Positions 6,359-8,887 of a stretch of DNA of 8,887 nt are shown here, piece by piece. The stretch's first letter is position 1, and every line of letters starts with the position of its first letter. A program made the translations under genes and the position numbers. Below the pieces are notes generated by a model, which saw nothing but the letters and a program-made list of their open reading frames with translations, did no database searches and was not told the DNA's origin. This DNA comes from Candidatus Latescibacterota bacterium (GTDB lineage Bacteria > Latescibacterota > UBA2968 > UBA8231): contig DPVW01000324.1 of the NCBI GenBank assembly GCA_003529325.1, forward strand, positions 1 through 8,887, read 5' to 3'.

Positions 6359-7114
6359 TTACTGCCGCAGCACCCGACAGATGTGCCCCGTCGTATCCTC
6401 GCAGTACCACAGGTCGCCATCGACGATGGTCATGCCGTGGCTGAATGGGGCGTCGGCGGGTAGGGCGAGGATCTCCAGACAGTCCCCGGTGATGACGTCG
6501 TAGCGGTAGATCGTGTTCAGCGTGGTGTCGTTGCACCAGACCGTTCGCCGGGCAGCATCAGCCCAGGCCAAACCGTGGGGGCGGTCGCCGAAGGCCAGTG
6601 GAAACCAGCTGCAGCCGGTGATCGATGGACGGTCGTCAGCATCGGGCTGCAGGTCGAGGCGGAAGATCGCCCGGCCGGGTGGTGACGACGCCCACATGTG
6701 GGTGCCATCCCACTCCAACCCGTGGAAGCCGGTATGCTGGCCGGTCACGGGTTCCTTGGAAAAACCGACGATCCCCGTGCCGACGCCGCGATGATCGACA
6801 TGGTAGACGGTGTCGTCCCCCTCGATCACGGTCAGATCGGGGGCGTGGGTGCCGGACATTATGGTGATCAGTTCGTCCTTCCAGGGCATGACGATGACGC
6901 CACTCGGGCCGGTGGAGCCGGCGCCGAAGCTGCTCTGCTTTCTTGCTCCGCGCGGATCCTGAACCGTGATCAGCGCGCCATCGGCCTGGTCGGCGACGAG
7001 CAGACGATCGGTTGGGATGTCGTATAGGAGTCCGTTGGGTTTGGCGCCCTCCTTCTCCAGCGTGAACAAGACTTCTACCTCGGCTCGACTCACACGTACA
7101 TGATGCATCGACAT
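6359..7114 (-). CDS. Beta-propeller protein, SMP-30/gluconolactonase-like
   Basis: A 251-residue protein with repeated blade motifs of an NHL/SMP-30-like propeller: PNGLLYDIPTDRLLVADQ (26-43), HGLEWDGTHMWASSPPGRAI (131-150), HGLAWADAARRTVWCND (180-196) and HGMTIVDGDLWYCED (226-240). Each pairs an HG or NG turn with a W/L-V-x-D strand. The family includes lactonases that open sugar lactones and binding or scaffold proteins. It is somewhat short (usual 280-300). Conserved Glu/Asn/Asp metal ligands of true gluconolactonases cannot be assigned with confidence, so lactonase activity is only a possibility. No signal peptide is seen. The ATG at 7114 shares its A with the stop of the TIM-barrel gene (TGATG), and a second ATG lies two codons in. 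Coupling to a sugar-isomerase-like enzyme supports a role in carbohydrate catabolism. Confidence 0.78.
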   Translation of the reverse strand: MSMHHVRVSRAEVEVLFTLEKEGAKPNGLLYDIPTDRLLVADQADGALITVQDPRGARKQSSFGAGSTGPSGVIVMPWKDELITIMSGTHAPDLTVIEGDDTVYHVDHRGVGTGIVGFSKEPVTGQHTGFHGLEWDGTHMWASSPPGRAIFRLDLQPDADDRPSITGCSWFPLAFGDRPHGLAWADAARRTVWCNDTTLNTIYRYDVITGDCLEILALPADAPFSHGMTIVDGDLWYCEDTTGHICRVLRQ

Positions 7115-7977
7115 CAGTGAATCTCCACGCCGGCGTCGGCGGCAATGCGGTGGGCGTTGCTGGCTGCGAGGGGATACCTCTCATTGGGCAGGTGTTCGAG
7201 CAACATGTATCCATCGGGGTCAAGCTGCTGCCATAACTGCAACAGATACCCGAGGTCGAGGTTCCCTTCGCCGGGTACTTCTTCGTCGATGTGGCTGACG
7301 AAACCGTCGCGCACGGCGGCGTCTTTCAGGTGACCGCAGCCGGCGATGGGTCCCATGAGTCGGAAGATGTCATCGAGACGGGCACGCGAGTCGTAGACTT
7401 GGTGCACGGCCTGGAAGTGGTTGCAGCAGTCCATGACGACGCGCATTCGGTCCGAGCCGACATCGGCCAGGATCGAGGCGTTGGCTTCGGGGGAGTCCAT
7501 GATTGTCAGCAGATGGGTTTCCACGACCATGGTGACAGCCGCGGCTTCAGCTTTGTCGGCGATGGCGCGCAGGGACGCGACGAGTCGCTCGCGGCATTCG
7601 GGGCGATGATTTTCGGCTGCGGCGCTGTAGGAACCGCGGGGGTTGAGACTGCCCGTGCGAATCAGGCAGTAGTGGGCCTGCAATTCGGCAGCGACTTCGA
7701 TACCACGCCCGATGTTATCCAGCAGCGGGGCGGTGACTGTCGCATCCGGATCGAACAGACACTGACCGTAGCCGAGTCCGAACTGCACGAAGTCCATACC
7801 CGCCGCTTCGACTGCGCCGCGCACCTTGGCGCATTGCACGGAGCTCACCTCACCGAGCCCGTCGATGGGAGCATGGCTGGCAGCGCCGGTGAGCTGCAGG
7901 TTGGCGATGGCCGCCAGGTGGCTGGCATCAAGATCACGAAAATCAGCGGGCGTCATGCCCACAACGCCGAGTCGCAT
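7114..7977 (-). CDS. Xylose-isomerase-like TIM-barrel sugar isomerase/epimerase
   Basis: A 287-residue protein of the AP-endonuclease-2/xylose isomerase-like superfamily (PF01261 type), which includes ketose epimerases, inosose dehydratases and related sugar isomerases. The expected metal-binding residues are in order: E153 in VVETHL, D183 in VMDCCNH, H216 in GCGHLKDAA and E261 in LLEHLP. The VPGEGNLDLG loop (234-243) is also typical. The frame is open upstream to 8103, but the ATG at 7977 is chosen because the family-type N-terminus MRLGVVGM starts there and GGAG at 7987-7984 lies 6 bases before it; the extra upstream residues look non-family. It is probably the first gene of a leftward unit and ends by TGATG overlap with the propeller gene. 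The exact sugar is unknown. Confidence 0.9.
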   Translation of the reverse strand: MRLGVVGMTPADFRDLDASHLAAIANLQLTGAASHAPIDGLGEVSSVQCAKVRGAVEAAGMDFVQFGLGYGQCLFDPDATVTAPLLDNIGRGIEVAAELQAHYCLIRTGSLNPRGSYSAAAENHRPECRERLVASLRAIADKAEAAAVTMVVETHLLTIMDSPEANASILADVGSDRMRVVMDCCNHFQAVHQVYDSRARLDDIFRLMGPIAGCGHLKDAAVRDGFVSHIDEEVPGEGNLDLGYLLQLWQQLDPDGYMLLEHLPNERYPLAASNAHRIAADAGVEIH

Positions 7978-8117
7978 AAGTAGCTCCGGTAAATGTGTGA
8001 AGTGTGGCTGGGTGATCGTGTTGAAAGGTAGCTGACCTGAGACCCGTGGCAAAGATCTGCGCAACAGCGCGCTTGCCTCGTGGCGCCCCTTGGAGTGGTC
8101 CAATATCTTTCCCTGTC
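7978..8117. promoter_or_regulatory. Divergent intergenic region between the sugar isomerase-like and membrane protein genes
   Basis: These 140 bases separate two divergently read genes, so both promoters probably lie here. The leftward ribosome binding site GGAG (7987-7984) is clear. For the rightward gene no good Shine-Dalgarno is seen close to the ATG at 8118; GGAG at 8092-8095 is too far. TTGAAA near 8020 resembles a -35 box but has no matching -10 at normal spacing. I see no palindromic operator. Confidence 0.3.
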
Positions 8118-8887
8118 ATGCCAACTCTTATTCTGCCCGTCGTCGCCGCCCTCTCCGGTCTGTACACCTCCCTCTGGGGGGCGTTCAAGGATTCCCCATA
8201 CGAGGGGTTCAAACCGAAAACCTTTGGGCGCAGCGTCTACTTCAATGTCGTCATCTTCGTCGTTCTGTACAGTCTGCCCATGTTTCATGATCGGCTCATG
8301 AGTCTCGGCTTGTTCCAACTTTTCTTCCTGACCATGGGGTTGGAACGATTCCTCGCCGAGATCTACAAGGGTTTCTTTCGCACCGAAGACCAGGACAAGT
8401 ATTTCGTGCCGTCGCGCATCACCTTTTTTGGCCATCACGTTGCCAGTGACATTGCGCGTTATGCCGTAGGCACGCTGATCGTTACCATCGTCTTCGCTGT
8501 GGTGTTGATCGACGTCGCCATCGACCAGTTCCTGTGGTTTGCCGTCATCGCCTATGGAACCGGTCTACTGGTGTCCCTGGGTGGCGCCTACAAAGACGCA
8601 CCTTTCGAGGGTTTCAAACCCCTCAAGTTTCAGCGTTCGGGCGTCGTGCTGGCCGTGCTCAGCCCGTTGTTCTTCTTCTTGAACGACGCCCAGGCGCCCG
8701 TCTCAATCGGCTTTCTGATCTACATGAATGGCGGACTCGAACGTTTCGCCGTGGAGTACTACAAGACCTACATCCAGCGCAACATGTCGGGGAAATTTCG
8801 TCCCGATATCGAACGCCATCAGCACGAATTGGAAACGCGCGAGAAGTATCACTACGCCGCGCTCGTGATCATGGTGGGTCTCGTCGC
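8118..8887 (+). CDS. Polytopic membrane protein with internal tandem repeats, family not recognised, cut by the window edge
   Basis: The frame opens at the ATG at 8118 and stays open to the end of the window (256 complete codons). I do not recognise the family. Hydrophobic segments at about 4-20, 39-56, 60-77, 116-135, 138-157, 175-190, 195-205 and from 246 on indicate an integral inner-membrane protein. Two internal copies are obvious: GAFKDSPYEGFKP (21-33) against GAYKDAPFEGFKP (156-168), and GLERFLAEIYK (74-84) against GLERFAVEYYK (206-216). The repeat period is 132-135 residues. YHYAALVIMVGLV (244-256) resembles the start of the second unit (ARYAVGTLIVTIV, 113-125), so a third unit may begin at the window edge. 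Charged residues conserved between copies (K, D, E, E, R, E, K) flank membrane segments. It is divergent from the sugar gene cluster, so a transport role is possible, but nothing in the sequence proves it. Confidence 0.82.
   Translation, partial: MPTLILPVVAALSGLYTSLWGAFKDSPYEGFKPKTFGRSVYFNVVIFVVLYSLPMFHDRLMSLGLFQLFFLTMGLERFLAEIYKGFFRTEDQDKYFVPSRITFFGHHVASDIARYAVGTLIVTIVFAVVLIDVAIDQFLWFAVIAYGTGLLVSLGGAYKDAPFEGFKPLKFQRSGVVLAVLSPLFFFLNDAQAPVSIGFLIYMNGGLERFAVEYYKTYIQRNMSGKFRPDIERHQHELETREKYHYAALVIMVGLV

Noticed and set aside
4478..8071. Shared 13-mer GCGCAACAGCGCG near 4478 and 8059
   Set aside because: A single GC-rich 13-base match is expected by chance in a window of this size, and the flanks do not match.
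7978..8103. Longer N-terminus of the TIM-barrel protein
   Set aside because: The extra 42 residues lack family character, and the ATG at 7977 has a well-spaced GGAG and a typical first beta strand.

Overview
The window looks like an accessory catabolic region of a free-living or host-associated Gram-negative-type bacterium of fairly high GC (high fifties to about 60% by eye). Genes are short-spaced and often translationally coupled, and several belong to families common in polysaccharide- and glycoside-scavenging lineages: sialidase/BNR, right-handed beta-helix, xylose-isomerase-like TIM barrel, SMP-30-like propeller, aldo/keto reductase. The style recalls Planctomycetota, Latescibacterota or Poribacteria-type genomes, but this is inference and no marker gene is present. 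There are no RNA genes, insertion sequences or CRISPR arrays.

Region 1 (1-3314, minus strand) is a tightly coupled three-gene unit read right to left: an adenosine-deaminase-like amidohydrolase, an aspartate-dehydrogenase-family oxidoreductase, and a sialidase/BNR-repeat protein running off the left edge. The first junction is an ATGA overlap and the second a TGATG overlap, so the three products are probably made together. The sialidase frame is broken by an apparent one-base loss near 479. The dehydrogenase appears to lack the family's catalytic histidine, and the deaminase carries about 78 extra residues between two of its metal/catalytic motifs.

Region 2 (3315-4432) is a divergent intergenic region followed by an intact plus-strand aldo/keto reductase. 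A 10-bp perfect inverted repeat straddles its stop codon.

Region 3 (4433-5107) is a stretch of gene wreckage: a Kelch-repeat fragment (minus), the C-terminal Fis-type DNA-binding tail of a sigma-54-dependent activator with an in-frame TAA (plus), and a cysteine hydrolase (isochorismatase family) whose start and end are directly joined with the middle missing (minus).

Region 4 (5108-7977, minus strand) reads right to left as a sugar-isomerase-like TIM barrel, a beta-propeller coupled to it by TGATG, a roughly 200-base gap, and a right-handed beta-helix protein whose ribosome binding site can be folded into a hairpin. The hydrolase remnant of region 3 follows the beta-helix gene by 12 bases, so it was probably the last gene of that unit. 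This reads as a carbohydrate-handling cluster with unknown substrate.

Region 5 (8118-8887, plus strand) is a divergent, incomplete polytopic membrane protein built from internal tandem repeats. I do not recognise the family.
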